Origin: Pseudomonas sp. MWU16-30317
GTDB taxonomy: Bacteria; Pseudomonadota; Gammaproteobacteria; Pseudomonadales; Pseudomonadaceae
Direction of reading: 5' to 3'
Length of the DNA stretch: 64,000 nt
NCBI RefSeq assembly: GCF_020515695.1
Contig: NZ_JAIWJA010000004.1
Span: 310,001-374,000 of the forward strand
Positions 35,372 to 44,594 of the stretch are shown here, piece by piece (within the stretch, counting starts at the first letter, position 1; every line of letters begins with the position of its first letter). The notes under the pieces were generated by a model. It ran no database searches. It worked only from the letters and a program-made list of their open reading frames with translations, and was not told the origin of the DNA. A program made the position numbers and the translations under genes.

Positions 35372-36517
35372 TCACGCTTGCTCGACAACCACCCAGCGCG
35401 ACTCTTGCGCCGCCAGTCGAATTGCCGCCGCCAGCCGTTCCACCGCCAGAGCCCCAGCAAAATCGGTGCCTCGCTCGCCCCGCCCCGCCAAGGCCATGAT
35501 CAATTCATGGACTTCCAGGGTTTTCAGTTCGTTGTAGCCCAACTGGTGCCCTGCCGCCGGGCTGAACGCGGCGTAACCCGGCAGGTGCGGCCCAGCCAGC
35601 AGGCGCTGGAAGCCTGCCTCGCCCGCGCGGCACAGGCGCAGTTCGTTCAAGCGCTCTTGATCGAAGGCCAAGGTGCCCCGAGTGCCGCTGATCTCGAAAC
35701 TGAGGTGGTTCTTGTAGCCGTGCTTGAGCCAACTGCTGCTGACAGTGCCTCGCGCACCGCTGGCGAAACGCAGCAGTGCGTGGACCTGATCGTCGACGCC
35801 GATATCGCGCAACTCCAGGCTGCCTTTGCTGGCCGGGCGCTGGCGATGCACGGTGTGGGTGTCGGCGCACACCGCTTCGACATCGCCCAGCAGGTAGCGC
35901 GCCATGGACAACAAATGACTGCCCAGATCCGCCAGTGCGCCGCCCGCATGCTGCGCCTCGCAGCGCCACGACCACGGCGATTGCGCGTCGGCCATGAAGT
36001 CTTCGCTGAACTCACCCTGAAAGCTGATGATCTCGCCCAGCTCGCCGCTGTGGATCAACTCACGCGCCCACTCGATCATCGGGTTGTGCTGATAGTTGTA
36101 ACCAACACGGGTGACCACCCCGGCCCGCTGCGCCGCCTGTTGCATCTGCTCGGCCTGCTCGAGGCTCACCGCCAGGGGCTTCTCGCAATACACCGGTTTG
36201 CCGGCGGCCAGAGCAGCCATCGCCATGGGGTAATGCAAATGATTGGGCGTGGTGATGGCGATGAGGTCCACAGCAGGGTCGTCGATCAACTGCTGCCAAT
36301 CGCTGTGGGCCTGGGCAAAGCCCCAGGCCTGAGCACACTGCCGGGCTCGCGAGGCATCGGCATCGGCCAGCGCCGCCAGTTTGAGCTGGAATGGCAGCTC
36401 GAATACCGCGCTGACGTTGCGAAACGCCAAGGCATGGGCCCGGCCCATGAATCCTGTGCCGATGAGTCCGACGCCCAGCTCAGGCAAGGGATGGCTATGG
36501 TTGGAATGCTCGGCCAT
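35372..36517 (-). CDS. Gfo/Idh/MocA-family NAD(P)-dependent oxidoreductase
   Basis: A 381-residue sugar/inositol dehydrogenase-like enzyme. The Rossmann motif is GVGLIGTGFMGRAH near residues 15-28. The conserved EKPLAVSLEQAEQM contains the catalytic Lys of the E-K-P motif, and GGALADLGSHLLSMARYLLG carries the downstream catalytic Asp/His. The start at 36517 follows AAGGTGAT. Substrates in this family are cyclitols, hexoses or glycosides; the gene is monocistronic and faces away from glgX across a 310-base gap. No substrate can be given. Confidence 0.9.
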   Translation of the reverse strand: MAEHSNHSHPLPELGVGLIGTGFMGRAHALAFRNVSAVFELPFQLKLAALADADASRARQCAQAWGFAQAHSDWQQLIDDPAVDLIAITTPNHLHYPMAMAALAAGKPVYCEKPLAVSLEQAEQMQQAAQRAGVVTRVGYNYQHNPMIEWARELIHSGELGEIISFQGEFSEDFMADAQSPWSWRCEAQHAGGALADLGSHLLSMARYLLGDVEAVCADTHTVHRQRPASKGSLELRDIGVDDQVHALLRFASGARGTVSSSWLKHGYKNHLSFEISGTRGTLAFDQERLNELRLCRAGEAGFQRLLAGPHLPGYAAFSPAAGHQLGYNELKTLEVHELIMALAGRGERGTDFAGALAVERLAAAIRLAAQESRWVVVEQA

Positions 36518-36827
36518 GGGGAAGATCACCTTTGAAATTTTTGTTTTGGGTACCGTCTTTATAGAATAATAATTCCCGCTCATCAAGAAATAGAAAAATT
36601 ATCCCCGATGCCTACAGCTCCATAGCGGCCCCCTGAGGAATCGCATCGTGGGAATGCAGGCTGTGCCGGTGACAGCTCCTTGTCTCGACCCACCGACGGT
36701 TTCAAACATCGACCCAATGAAATTTTCTGAACTGTCCGAGTCGGCCGGCGCTCTACCTATCACGCAGCGTCCGCCTGGCGTTCGCGGCTTTCTTGCCGCG
36801 ATTCAATTTGACTGAAGAGCTATGCCC
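36518..36827. promoter_or_regulatory. intergenic control region between oxidoreductase and glgX
   Basis: No gene is seen in these 310 bases. The left end, 36525-36600, is AT-rich and should contain the oxidoreductase promoter. To the right, GAACTG (36730-36735), 17 bases, then TCTACC (36753-36758) resembles the extracytoplasmic-function (AlgU/RpoE-like, GAACTT...TCTGA) promoter, about 70 bases upstream of the glgX start. The match is imperfect and was judged by eye. Confidence 0.45.
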
Positions 36828-39023
36828 ATGAACACGATGACGCTTGATGGCGGGGTTTCGAGTGCCGCCGAGACCGCTTTCCAGAACAAATCCCAATCGC
36901 GAGTCCAAGAAGGCCAGCCTTATCCGCTAGGTGCCAACTGGGACGGCTCGGGAGTCAATTTCGCGATCTTTTCCGCCCACGCCACCAAGGTCGAACTGTG
37001 CCTGTTCGACGCCGAGGGCAAGGAAGAAATCGAACGGATCGAGTTGCCCGAATTCACCAACGAGATCTGGCACGGCTACCTGCCCAATGCCCGCCCTGGC
37101 ACCCTGTATGGCTACCGAGTGCACGGCCCGTACGATCCGAAAAATGGTCATCGCTTCAACCATAACAAGCTGCTGATCGACCCCTATGCCAAGCAGATCG
37201 TCGGTGAGCTGCAATGGGATGACGCGCTGTTCGGCTACACCATCGGCCACCCCGATGCCGATTTGTCGTTCGACGAGCGTGACAGCGCGCCGTTCATGCC
37301 CCGCTGCCGGGTCATCGATCCGGCCTTCACCTGGGGCAACGTGCCTAAGCCCAGCGTGCCGTGGGACAAGACCATTTTCTATGAGGCCCATGTGCGCGGC
37401 TTCACCAAACAGCATCCGGGCGTACCGGAAGACGTGCGCGGCACCTTTGCGGCCTTCCATGAAAGCGATGTGGTGGACTACATCAAATCCTTGGGCGTGA
37501 CGTCGGTCGAGCTGATGCCGATCCACTATTTCCTCGATGACAATCATCTGCTGGAAAAGGGCCTGCACAACTACTGGGGCTACAACACCCTGGCCTTCTT
37601 CGCCCCTCACGCGCGCTACATGGCCGGGCAGTCGATCGGCGAGTTCAAGGTGATGGTCTCGCGCATGCACAAGGCCGGGCTGGAGGTGATTCTCGATGTG
37701 GTCTACAACCACACCGCCGAAGGCAACGAGATGGGCCCGACGCTGTCGCTCAAAGGCATCGACAATGCCAACTACTATCGCCTGATGCCGGATGATGCGC
37801 GCTACTACATCAACGATACCGGCACCGGCAACACGCTCAACATGAGCCATCCTTGCGTGCTGCAGATGGTCACCGACTCGCTGCGCTACTGGACCCAGGA
37901 AATGGGTGTGGATGGTTTCCGCTTCGACCTGGCGACCATTCTTGGCCGCGAGCCCCATGGTTTTGACGAAGGCGGTGGTTTTCTCGACGCCTGCCGCCAG
38001 GACCCGGTGCTCAACGGCATCAAGCTGATCGCCGAGCCATGGGACTGTGGCCCGGGCGGCTATCAGGTGGGTAACTTCCCGCCCGGCTGGATGGAGTGGA
38101 ATGACAAGTTCCGCGATATCTCGCGCGCTTTCTGGAAAGGTGATGACGAGCAGATCGGCGATTTCGCCAAGATCCTGCTGGCGTCGGGCGACCAGTTCAA
38201 CCAGCGAGGCCGCAAGCCGTCCTCGTCGGTGAACTTCATCACTGCGCACGATGGCTTCACCCTCAACGACCTGGTCTCGTACAACGAGAAGCACAACGAA
38301 GCCAACGGCGAAGACAACCGCGACGGACACTCCGACAACCGCTCGTGGAACTGCGGCGTGGAGGGCGAGACCGACGATCCCGAGATCATCGAGCTGCGCT
38401 ACCGGCAGATGCGCAACCTGCTGGCCACCTTGTTCCTGGCTCAGGGCACGCCGATGCTGCTGGCCGGCGACGAGTTCGCACGCACCCAGGGTGGCAGCAA
38501 CAACGCCTATTGCCAGGACAGCGAAATCGGCTGGATCAACTGGGAGATCAGCGAGAAGAGCGCCGAGCTGCAGGACTTCACCCGGTATTTGATCGACCTG
38601 CGCAAACGTTATCCACTGCTGCGTCGCAATCGCTTCTTTACCGGGATGTACAACGAGCAGTTGGACATCAAGGACGTTACCTGGCTGCAGCCCAGCGGCG
38701 AGGAAATGGGCAGCGAGCAATGGAGCGATGGCAACAACCGCTGCATGGGCATACTGCTCGACGGCCGTGCGCAACCGACCGGGATTCGCAAGGCCGGCGG
38801 TGATGCCTCGTTGCTGATCATTGTCAACGCGCACTATGACGTGGTGGACTTCGTCTTGCCGGCCGTGCCGCAAGGTCAGCACTGGCTGTTGCAACTGGAC
38901 ACCAACCAGCCAGATCTGGATGCGGGCGACAAGTTCGAGTTCAACAGCAGTTACCAGGTAACTGGGCGCTCGACCCTGCTGTTCGAAATGGCAGTGAGCA
39001 AGAAGAAGCGCCGCGCTTCGTAA
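36828..39023 (+). CDS. glgX: glycogen debranching enzyme GlgX
   Basis: A 731-residue GH13 protein that hydrolyses alpha-1,6 branch points of limit-dextrin glycogen. The order is an N-terminal CBM48-like domain (PYPLGANWDGSGVNFAIFS), then the catalytic barrel, with YEAHVRGFTKQHPGVPE, the nucleophile D367 in GFRFDLATI, the acid/base E403 in LIAEPWDCG and D475 in ITAHDGFTLND. The ATG at 36828 is eight bases after GAAGAG and is preferred to the ATG at 36822, which is only two bases away. In many pseudomonads glgX sits among glg and trehalose genes; here it is solitary, under a possible stress promoter. Confidence 0.93.
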   Translation: MNTMTLDGGVSSAAETAFQNKSQSRVQEGQPYPLGANWDGSGVNFAIFSAHATKVELCLFDAEGKEEIERIELPEFTNEIWHGYLPNARPGTLYGYRVHGPYDPKNGHRFNHNKLLIDPYAKQIVGELQWDDALFGYTIGHPDADLSFDERDSAPFMPRCRVIDPAFTWGNVPKPSVPWDKTIFYEAHVRGFTKQHPGVPEDVRGTFAAFHESDVVDYIKSLGVTSVELMPIHYFLDDNHLLEKGLHNYWGYNTLAFFAPHARYMAGQSIGEFKVMVSRMHKAGLEVILDVVYNHTAEGNEMGPTLSLKGIDNANYYRLMPDDARYYINDTGTGNTLNMSHPCVLQMVTDSLRYWTQEMGVDGFRFDLATILGREPHGFDEGGGFLDACRQDPVLNGIKLIAEPWDCGPGGYQVGNFPPGWMEWNDKFRDISRAFWKGDDEQIGDFAKILLASGDQFNQRGRKPSSSVNFITAHDGFTLNDLVSYNEKHNEANGEDNRDGHSDNRSWNCGVEGETDDPEIIELRYRQMRNLLATLFLAQGTPMLLAGDEFARTQGGSNNAYCQDSEIGWINWEISEKSAELQDFTRYLIDLRKRYPLLRRNRFFTGMYNEQLDIKDVTWLQPSGEEMGSEQWSDGNNRCMGILLDGRAQPTGIRKAGGDASLLIIVNAHYDVVDFVLPAVPQGQHWLLQLDTNQPDLDAGDKFEFNSSYQVTGRSTLLFEMAVSKKKRRAS

Positions 39024-39029
39024 CACCCT

Positions 39030-39097
39030 GTGCTCGCGAAAGAGCTTTAGCCGCACGGTAAATTCTGTGCTGCTTCCTCCAGCCGCTTCGCGAGCAC
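39030..39097. terminator. stem-loop after glgX, GTGCTCGCGAA / TTCGCGAGCAC
   Basis: A perfect 11-bp inverted repeat (39030-39040 with 39087-39097) lies just after the glgX stop and before the LacI-family gene. It lacks a T-run, so it may be a REP-type or transcript-stabilising hairpin rather than a classical terminator. Confidence 0.5.
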
Positions 39098-39178
39098 GCT
39101 TTACTCCCCCAGCCATAGCGTCCAACCGCCTGTTGCAGCTACGATGCGATTCAAAACGTGGCCGCAGCAGGACCCCTC

Positions 39179-40222
39179 GTGGTAAAAAAATCCAGACGCG
39201 AACTGGCTTCTCTCGACGCCGTCTCCCGAGATATCCCCCTGACGCTCGCCGATGTCGCCCGCCATGCCGGGGTATCGACGATGACCGCCTCGCGCGCCCT
39301 CAGCCGCCCGGAAATGGTCAGCCAGAGCACCCGCGAAAAAGTCCTCGAATCGGTGCAGACCCTCGGCTACGTGCCCAACCTGCTGGCCGGCAGCCTGGCA
39401 TCGAGCAAAAGCCGCCTGGTGGCCATCTTGCTGCCCACTATCAGCCACTCGCTGTTCGCCAACACCGTGCAAGCGATCATGGATCGGCTCACCGAGGCCG
39501 GCTATCAGACGCTGCTGGGGCCCACCGGCTATTCACCGGAAAAGGAACAGGCGTTGCTCGAAGCCATTCTCGGTCGGCGCCCCGATGGCATCGTCCTGAC
39601 CGGCTCGCTGCACACACCCAACAGCCGCGCACGCCTGGTCGGTGCCGGCATCCCGGTAGTCGAAGCCTGGGACCTGAGCGACCAGCCGCTGGACATGCAG
39701 GTGGGGTTTTCTCACGAAGCGGTAGGCACCGCCCTGGCCACCCACTACCTGAACAAAGGCTACCGACGCTTCGCCGTGATCACCGCCGACGATCCTCGTG
39801 GCCATCGACGCTGCCAGGCGTTGGTTCGGCAGTTGGCGCAAAGCGGAATCAGTGACGTGCCCGTGCAGGTCATGCCGCTGCCCGCCACCTGGCAACTGGG
39901 CCGCGAGGGCCTGCGCCAGTTGCTCGCCTTGCCAGTACCGCCGCAACTGGTGCTGTGCAGCTCCGACACCATCGCCCTGGGCGTGCTCGCCGAGGCCGCC
40001 AGCCGGGGCCTGCGAGTGCCCGAGCAACTGGCGGTGGTGGGTTTTGGCGATTTGAGCGAGGCGAGTTTCGCCCACCCGTCGCTGTCCACGGTGAGCATCA
40101 ATCCCGCGCGGATGGGCTTGCAGGTGGCCGAAGCGCTGTTGGGTCGCTTTGCCGATGGAGCGTGCAACCGCGCCTTGGCAGTGGATACCGGGTTCGTGCT
40201 GCAGGATCGGGGCAGTAGCTGA
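39179..40222 (+). CDS. LacI-family (GntR-like) repressor of the glucarate genes
   Basis: From the GTG at 39179, behind CAGGACCCCTC, this gives 347 residues; an earlier GTG at 39158 adds seven. The DNA-binding domain is residues 20-70 (TLADVARHAGVSTMTASRAL), followed by a periplasmic-binding-like sensor domain (RLVAILLPTISHSLFANTVQ). It resembles the gluconate repressor subgroup. A perfect palindrome, TGATAGCGCTATCA, lies between the -35 and -10 of the gudD promoter downstream (40329-40342), the type of site LacI/GntR proteins recognise, so it probably represses gudD and its transporter until a sugar acid is present. Confidence 0.9.
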   Translation: MVKKSRRELASLDAVSRDIPLTLADVARHAGVSTMTASRALSRPEMVSQSTREKVLESVQTLGYVPNLLAGSLASSKSRLVAILLPTISHSLFANTVQAIMDRLTEAGYQTLLGPTGYSPEKEQALLEAILGRRPDGIVLTGSLHTPNSRARLVGAGIPVVEAWDLSDQPLDMQVGFSHEAVGTALATHYLNKGYRRFAVITADDPRGHRRCQALVRQLAQSGISDVPVQVMPLPATWQLGREGLRQLLALPVPPQLVLCSSDTIALGVLAEAASRGLRVPEQLAVVGFGDLSEASFAHPSLSTVSINPARMGLQVAEALLGRFADGACNRALAVDTGFVLQDRGSS

Positions 40223-40323
40223 TGTCAAAAAACCTTGGCGCCAGCAGGACGCTACGGTTGTTCGCGACAGATAACTGCAGGCGAGCGCAGACAGACGACA
40301 GAAAAGAATTCTGACCATCGGTC

Positions 40324-40351
40324 TTGAATGATAGCGCTATCAGTATATTAT
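40324..40351 (+). promoter_or_regulatory. gudD promoter, TTGAAT-N16-TATTAT
   Basis: TTGAAT (40324-40329) and TATTAT (40346-40351) with a 16-base spacer form a fair sigma-70 promoter about 85 bases before the gudD ATG. The repressor palindrome lies within the spacer, so a bound protein would exclude RNA polymerase. Confidence 0.6.
40329..40342. promoter_or_regulatory. LacI/GntR-type operator TGATAGCGCTATCA
   Basis: This 14-bp perfect palindrome has the central CG and flanking half-sites expected for LacI-family repressors, and sits inside the gudD promoter. A separate direct repeat GTACGAT at about 40364 and 40374 lies between it and the gene and could bind a second regulator. Confidence 0.7.
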
Positions 40352-40436
40352 CTACCACGTAGTTGTACGATGACGTACGATATTCAATCGACCGTCTGCT
40401 GCGCCTTTCGATATCAACGACGAGCATCTAATAACA

Positions 40437-41789
40437 ATGAACTCACTGACTCAGCACACCCAGACCGGCACCCCCGTCATCACCGAACTGCACGTGGTAC
40501 CGGTGGCTGGCCACGACAGCATGTTGATGAACCTCAGCGGCGCCCATGGCCCCTACTTCACCCGCAACGTGGTGATTCTCAAGGACAGCGCCGGCCACGT
40601 CGGCGTCGGTGAGGTGCCCGGCGGCGAGGCCATTCGCAAGACGCTCGAGGACGCCCGCCCGCTGGTACTCGGTGCCTCCATCGGCCGTTATCAGAACATC
40701 CTCGAACAGGCCCGCATGGCGTTCGCCGATCGTGATGTCGGTGGCCGCGGCCTGCAGACGTTCGACCTGCGCATCGCCATCCATGCCGTCACCGCCCTGG
40801 AAGCCGCCCTGCTCGATCTGCTCGGCCAGCACCTCGACGTACCGGTCGCCGCCTTGCTCGGCGAAGGCCAGCAGCGCGACGCGGTGGAGATGCTCGGTTA
40901 TCTGTTCTATGTCGGCGACAGCAGCCGTACCGACCTGCCCTATCGTCGCGAAGACGACGCCGACAACGCCTGGTTCGCCCGCCGTCACCACACCGCGCTG
41001 ACCCCCGAGGCGGTGGTCGAATTGGCCGAGGCCGCCTACCAGCGCTACGGGTTCAAGGACTTCAAGCTCAAGGGTGGCGTGCTCGCGGGCGGCGCCGAGA
41101 TCGAGGCGGTAACGGCCTTGCACGAGCGTTTTCCGGACGCGCGCATCACCCTCGACCCTAACGGCGCCTGGTCGCTGAAAGAAGCCATCAGCCTGTGCCG
41201 TGACCAGCATCAGGTGCTGGCCTACGCCGAAGACCCGTGCGGCGCCGAAAACGGCTATTCGGGCCGTGAAGTGATGGCCGAGTTCCGCCGCGCCACGGGC
41301 CTGCGCACCGCTACCAACATGATCGCCACCGACTGGCGCGAAATGGGCCATGCCATCCAGCTGCAATCGGTGGACATCCCGCTGGCCGATCCGCACTTCT
41401 GGACGATGCGCGGTTCGGTACGGGTGGCGCAGATGTGCAACGAATGGGGCCTGACCTGGGGCTCGCACTCCAACAACCACTTCGACATCTCGCTGGCGAT
41501 GTTCACCCACGTGGCGGCGGCCGCGCCGGGCAAGATCACCGCCATCGACACTCACTGGATCTGGCAGGACGGCCAGCGCCTGACCAAGGCGCCGCTGCAG
41601 ATCAACGGCGGCCTGGTGCAGGTACCGAAGAAGCCGGGGCTGGGCATCGAGCTCGACTGGGATGCGCTGGCCGCCGCCAACGAAACCTACAAGGGCATGG
41701 GCCTGGGCGCACGCAACGATGCGGTGGCCATGCAGTACCTGATCCCCGACTGGCAGTTCGACGCCAAGCGCCCGTGCCTGGTGCGCTGA
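40437..41789 (+). CDS. gudD: glucarate dehydratase
   Basis: A 450-residue enolase-superfamily enzyme that dehydrates D-glucarate (and L-idarate) to 5-keto-4-deoxyglucarate. The metal ligands are D240 in LDPNGAW, E265 in [13 protein letters not shown] and N294 in [11 protein letters not shown]210/K212 in FKLKGG and the His of [10 protein letters not shown] are the catalytic bases. Length and motifs match GudD throughout. The start follows a long leader containing the promoter and operator above. It precedes a symporter gene across a REP pair. The next pathway enzyme, 5-keto-4-deoxyglucarate dehydratase or aldolase, is not in this window. Confidence 0.95.
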   Translation: MNSLTQHTQTGTPVITELHVVPVAGHDSMLMNLSGAHGPYFTRNVVILKDSAGHVGVGEVPGGEAIRKTLEDARPLVLGASIGRYQNILEQARMAFADRDVGGRGLQTFDLRIAIHAVTALEAALLDLLGQHLDVPVAALLGEGQQRDAVEMLGYLFYVGDSSRTDLPYRREDDADNAWFARRHHTALTPEAVVELAEAAYQRYGFKDFKLKGGVLAGGAEIEAVTALHERFPDARITLDPNGAWSLKEAISLCRDQHQVLAYAEDPCGAENGYSGREVMAEFRRATGLRTATNMIATDWREMGHAIQLQSVDIPLADPHFWTMRGSVRVAQMCNEWGLTWGSHSNNHFDISLAMFTHVAAAAPGKITAIDTHWIWQDGQRLTKAPLQINGGLVQVPKKPGLGIELDWDALAAANETYKGMGLGARNDAVAMQYLIPDWQFDAKRPCLVR

Positions 41790-41796
41790 CAAATCC

Positions 41797-41856
41797 GTAG
41801 CGAGGGGCTCGCCCCTGATAGATGTATCAACTTTTCGGGGCAAGCCCCCTCGCTAC
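41797..41856. repeat. paired inverted REP element
   Basis: GTAGCGAGGGGCTCGCCCC faces GGGGCAAGCCCCCTCGCTAC in reverse orientation, a compact doublet of the first REP family between gudD and the symporter gene. Confidence 0.9.
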
Positions 41857-41915
41857 AAAAAGCCTCACCCATCCAATAACAATGTTCGACCATTCTCTGG
41901 AATGAGGAGACCGCA

Positions 41916-43337
41916 ATGGATACAAGAATAATGATCATCCTGGCCCTGACGGCAGGCTACTTTGTGGTGATGTCGTGCATTGGCTACGGCGTGCGCAAAC
42001 ACGCCAAGAGCAGCGACGGCTTCACCGGTGGCGGGCGCAGTTTCCCGCCGTTCCTGATCGGCGCGCTGTTGCTGTCCGAATTCATCGGCAGCTCGGTGAG
42101 CATCGGCACCGCGCAGAAGGGTTTCGAAGCAGGCATCTCGGCCGCCTGGAACCTGGTGGCGCTGGCCTTGGGCTTTCTGCTGCTGGCATTGATTCTGGCG
42201 AAAAAGTACCGCGAGACCGGGCTCAACACCATCTCCGGCATCCTCGCGCAGAACTACGGCCAAGGCGTGCGCTACGCGGCTTCGATCCTGACCATCTGCG
42301 CGCTGAGCATCGTTTCGGTGGCGCTGTACGCCAGCGGCGGCGCGGTGCTGGCAGCGGTGCTGAACATCGACAAGACCCTCGCGATCCTGCTGGTGGGCGT
42401 GGTGACAGTGTTCTATGTGAGCCTGGGCGGCATGCGCTCGGTGGTCTACACCAATTTCATTCACGCGACCATCAAGTACATCGGCATCGTCCTGGCGCTG
42501 GTGTTCGCCCTCAAGGCCAGCGGCGGTATCGCCAACCTGCAGGCCAACCTGCCGAGCAAGATGTTCGACCTCACCGGCGTGGGCTGGGGCCAGATCATGG
42601 CGTGGATGATCGGCGGCATCGGCTCGATCTTCGCCACTCAATACGTGATCCAGGCACTGGTCAGCACCAAGGATGAAAAGACCTCCAAGCGCGCCTGCTT
42701 CTACGTGTCGTCGCTGATGATCCCGTTCGGCCTGATGGCCGCGACCATCGGCATGTGCAGCGCCTTCCTGTATCCGGGCATCAAGTCCATCGACGCCTTC
42801 CCGGCACTGATCGCGCACATGCCCACCTACTCCGCCAGCCTGGTGGTGATCGGCCTGGCCGGTGCGCTGTTCGGCGGTATCTCGGCCAACACCCTGGCCT
42901 CGGCGACCCTGGCGCTGAAGGACTTCTACGACCCCTTCTTCAACAAGGAAAAGAACGACCTCAAATCGGTGATCTTCGTCAAAGTCGCCATCGTGGTCAT
43001 CGGCTTCCTGCCGCTGGTGCTGGCGCTGTACGCCGACAAGATCCTGCTCATCGCTTTTCTCGGCAAGGCCCTGCGTGCCACCCTCGCGGTGATCGTACTG
43101 ATGTGCTTTTATGCACCGAAGTTTGGCACGCCGCGCGGTGCGCTGGTTGGCGTGATCCTCTCGGTGATCTCGACCATCGGCTGGTTCGTGGCAGGCAACC
43201 CCTACGGCATCGACAGCTCGTACTTCGCGCTGTTCGCACCGATCCTGACGATGACCGTCGCCCATCTGTTCAAGGGCAAAGACGCTACACTCAGCACGGC
43301 GCCAAACCCGGCACCGCTGAGCACCGCTCGCCGCTGA
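41916..43337 (+). CDS. sodium:solute symporter (SSS) family transporter
   Basis: A 473-residue, thirteen-helix SSS protein. The opening RIMIILALTAGYFVVMSCIG, the loop KSSDGFTGGGRSFPPFLIGA and the sodium-site segment SSVSIGTAQKGFEAG are typical, as is GGISANTLASATLALKDFY near residues 325-343. Some members carry sugars, sialic or aromatic acids, proline or acetate. Its place between gudD and a hydroxyacid dehydrogenase suggests a sugar-acid cargo such as glucarate or galactarate. There is no strong ribosome site other than GAGGAG shortly before the ATG. Confidence 0.88.
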   Translation: MDTRIMIILALTAGYFVVMSCIGYGVRKHAKSSDGFTGGGRSFPPFLIGALLLSEFIGSSVSIGTAQKGFEAGISAAWNLVALALGFLLLALILAKKYRETGLNTISGILAQNYGQGVRYAASILTICALSIVSVALYASGGAVLAAVLNIDKTLAILLVGVVTVFYVSLGGMRSVVYTNFIHATIKYIGIVLALVFALKASGGIANLQANLPSKMFDLTGVGWGQIMAWMIGGIGSIFATQYVIQALVSTKDEKTSKRACFYVSSLMIPFGLMAATIGMCSAFLYPGIKSIDAFPALIAHMPTYSASLVVIGLAGALFGGISANTLASATLALKDFYDPFFNKEKNDLKSVIFVKVAIVVIGFLPLVLALYADKILLIAFLGKALRATLAVIVLMCFYAPKFGTPRGALVGVILSVISTIGWFVAGNPYGIDSSYFALFAPILTMTVAHLFKGKDATLSTAPNPAPLSTARR

Positions 43338-43394
43338 AGCCGGCTGTTCATTCATTCCGGCCCCAATGTCGGGGCCGCTGCAACGGAGTCAAGC

Positions 43395-44348
43395 ATGACC
43401 GCAAGCAAAGCCGATGTACTGGCCTGGGCCGAATTGAACCCTTCACTCATGGCCAACCTGCGCCGTGACTACACCGTGCACCTGCGCAACGAGATCACCG
43501 ATCTGGCCAGTTGGGGTGATACCCACGGCAGCAAGATCAAGGCCGTGGTCACCACCGGTGCTTTCGGTACCGAAATCGACGTGCTCGAGCGCCTGCCCAA
43601 CCTGCAAGTCGTGACCAGCTTCGGTGTCGGCTACGACCCCATCGACATCGACTATCTGAACGAACGCGGCATCCCGGTCAGCAACACCCCGGACGTGCTC
43701 AACAACGCGGTGGCCGAAACGGCTCTGGCGCTGATGCTGGGCCTGACCCGTCGCATCCCCGAGGCCGACCGCTTCGTGCGCAAGGGTGCCTGGCCGACCG
43801 GCAAGTTCCCGCTGGGCCGCCAGCTCACCGGCAAGACCTGCGGGATCGTCGGCCTCGGCAAGATCGGCAAGACCATCGCCAAGCGCGCCGAGGCGTTCGA
43901 GATGCAGATCGCCTATTACCGCCGCGGTCAGGCCTACAGCGATGTGAGCTACACCCATTACAGCGATCTGGCGGAACTGGCCAAGGTTTCCGACTACCTG
44001 GTGCTGATCGTGCCCGGCGGCGCCCAGACCCAGCACCTGGTCAACCGCGAGATTCTGCAGGCGCTCGGCAAGGACAGCTATCTGATCAACGTCGCGCGCG
44101 GTTCGGTAGTGGATGAAAAGGCCCTGATCGCGGCGTTGCAGGCCGGTGAGATCGCCGGTGCGGCGCTGGACGTGTTCGAGGACGAGCCTAATGTGCCGCC
44201 AGCGTTGTTCGGCATGGACAATGTGGTGCTGGCCCCGCATATCGGCAGCGGCACCCATGAGACGCGCCAGGCGATGGCGGATCTGGTGTTCGCCAATCTG
44301 CAGCAGTTTTTTGCGGATGGGACGTTGATCACCCCGGTCATTGATTGA
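43395..44348 (+). CDS. NAD(P)-dependent D-2-hydroxyacid dehydrogenase (GhrB-like)
   Basis: A 317-residue D-isomer 2-hydroxyacid dehydrogenase, which reduces glyoxylate, hydroxypyruvate or related 2-oxo acids. The NAD-binding motif is GIVGLGKIGKTIAKRA (residues about 154-170). The catalytic residues are Arg in INVARGSVVDEKALI, Glu in DVFEDEPNVP and His in LAPHIGSGTHETR. The Arg in the usual Rossmann Asp position (YYRRG) suggests NADP preference. CGGAGTCAAGC precedes the ATG. It could process glycerate or hydroxypyruvate arising from sugar-acid catabolism with the two genes before it. Confidence 0.92.
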   Translation: MTASKADVLAWAELNPSLMANLRRDYTVHLRNEITDLASWGDTHGSKIKAVVTTGAFGTEIDVLERLPNLQVVTSFGVGYDPIDIDYLNERGIPVSNTPDVLNNAVAETALALMLGLTRRIPEADRFVRKGAWPTGKFPLGRQLTGKTCGIVGLGKIGKTIAKRAEAFEMQIAYYRRGQAYSDVSYTHYSDLAELAKVSDYLVLIVPGGAQTQHLVNREILQALGKDSYLINVARGSVVDEKALIAALQAGEIAGAALDVFEDEPNVPPALFGMDNVVLAPHIGSGTHETRQAMADLVFANLQQFFADGTLITPVID

Positions 44349-44367
44349 CGGATACGCTGTGTGGACC

Positions 44368-44443
44368 TGGGAGCGGGCTTACGCGTTCGACGGCGAACCC
44401 GCTGCGGCCGATATGACGCCTGCGCGGCCAGAGCCCGCTCCCA
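44368..44443. terminator. large stem-loop TGGGAGCGGGCT / AGCCCGCTCCCA
   Basis: A perfect 12-bp inverted repeat encloses about 52 bases just downstream of the dehydrogenase. It could end the sugar-acid operon but has no T-run, and resembles a REP-type repeat of a third sequence family in this window. Confidence 0.55.
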
Positions 44444-44594
44444 CAGGGGCCGCTGATAACCTGCAGTTATCGGTTACTGAACATTTACCATTGGTACTTA
44501 TCGTAGCCAGCTTCTAGCGTGAAGGCCTTGCCTGCATGCGTTCCAGACTGTCGTTCGGCCTTGCAGGCCTATAAAAACAACAGCGAGGCCCGTC
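44444..44594. promoter_or_regulatory. leader of MFS gene with GATAAC-N5-GTTATC dyad
   Basis: A perfect six-base dyad (44455-44460 and 44466-44471) lies 124 bases before the MFS ATG, followed by AT-richer sequence. It may be an operator for this transporter, but no linked regulator is evident. Confidence 0.35.

Noticed and set aside
36927..39125. A 732-codon open frame antisense to glgX
   Set aside because: It has no domain match and its composition mirrors the glgX third-codon bias. glgX has all catalytic motifs, so the antisense frame is a GC-rich shadow.
41865..43355. A 496-codon antisense frame over the sodium symporter
   Set aside because: Its sequence is rich in His, Gln, Asp and Arg without structure, and it opposes an intact thirteen-helix transporter.
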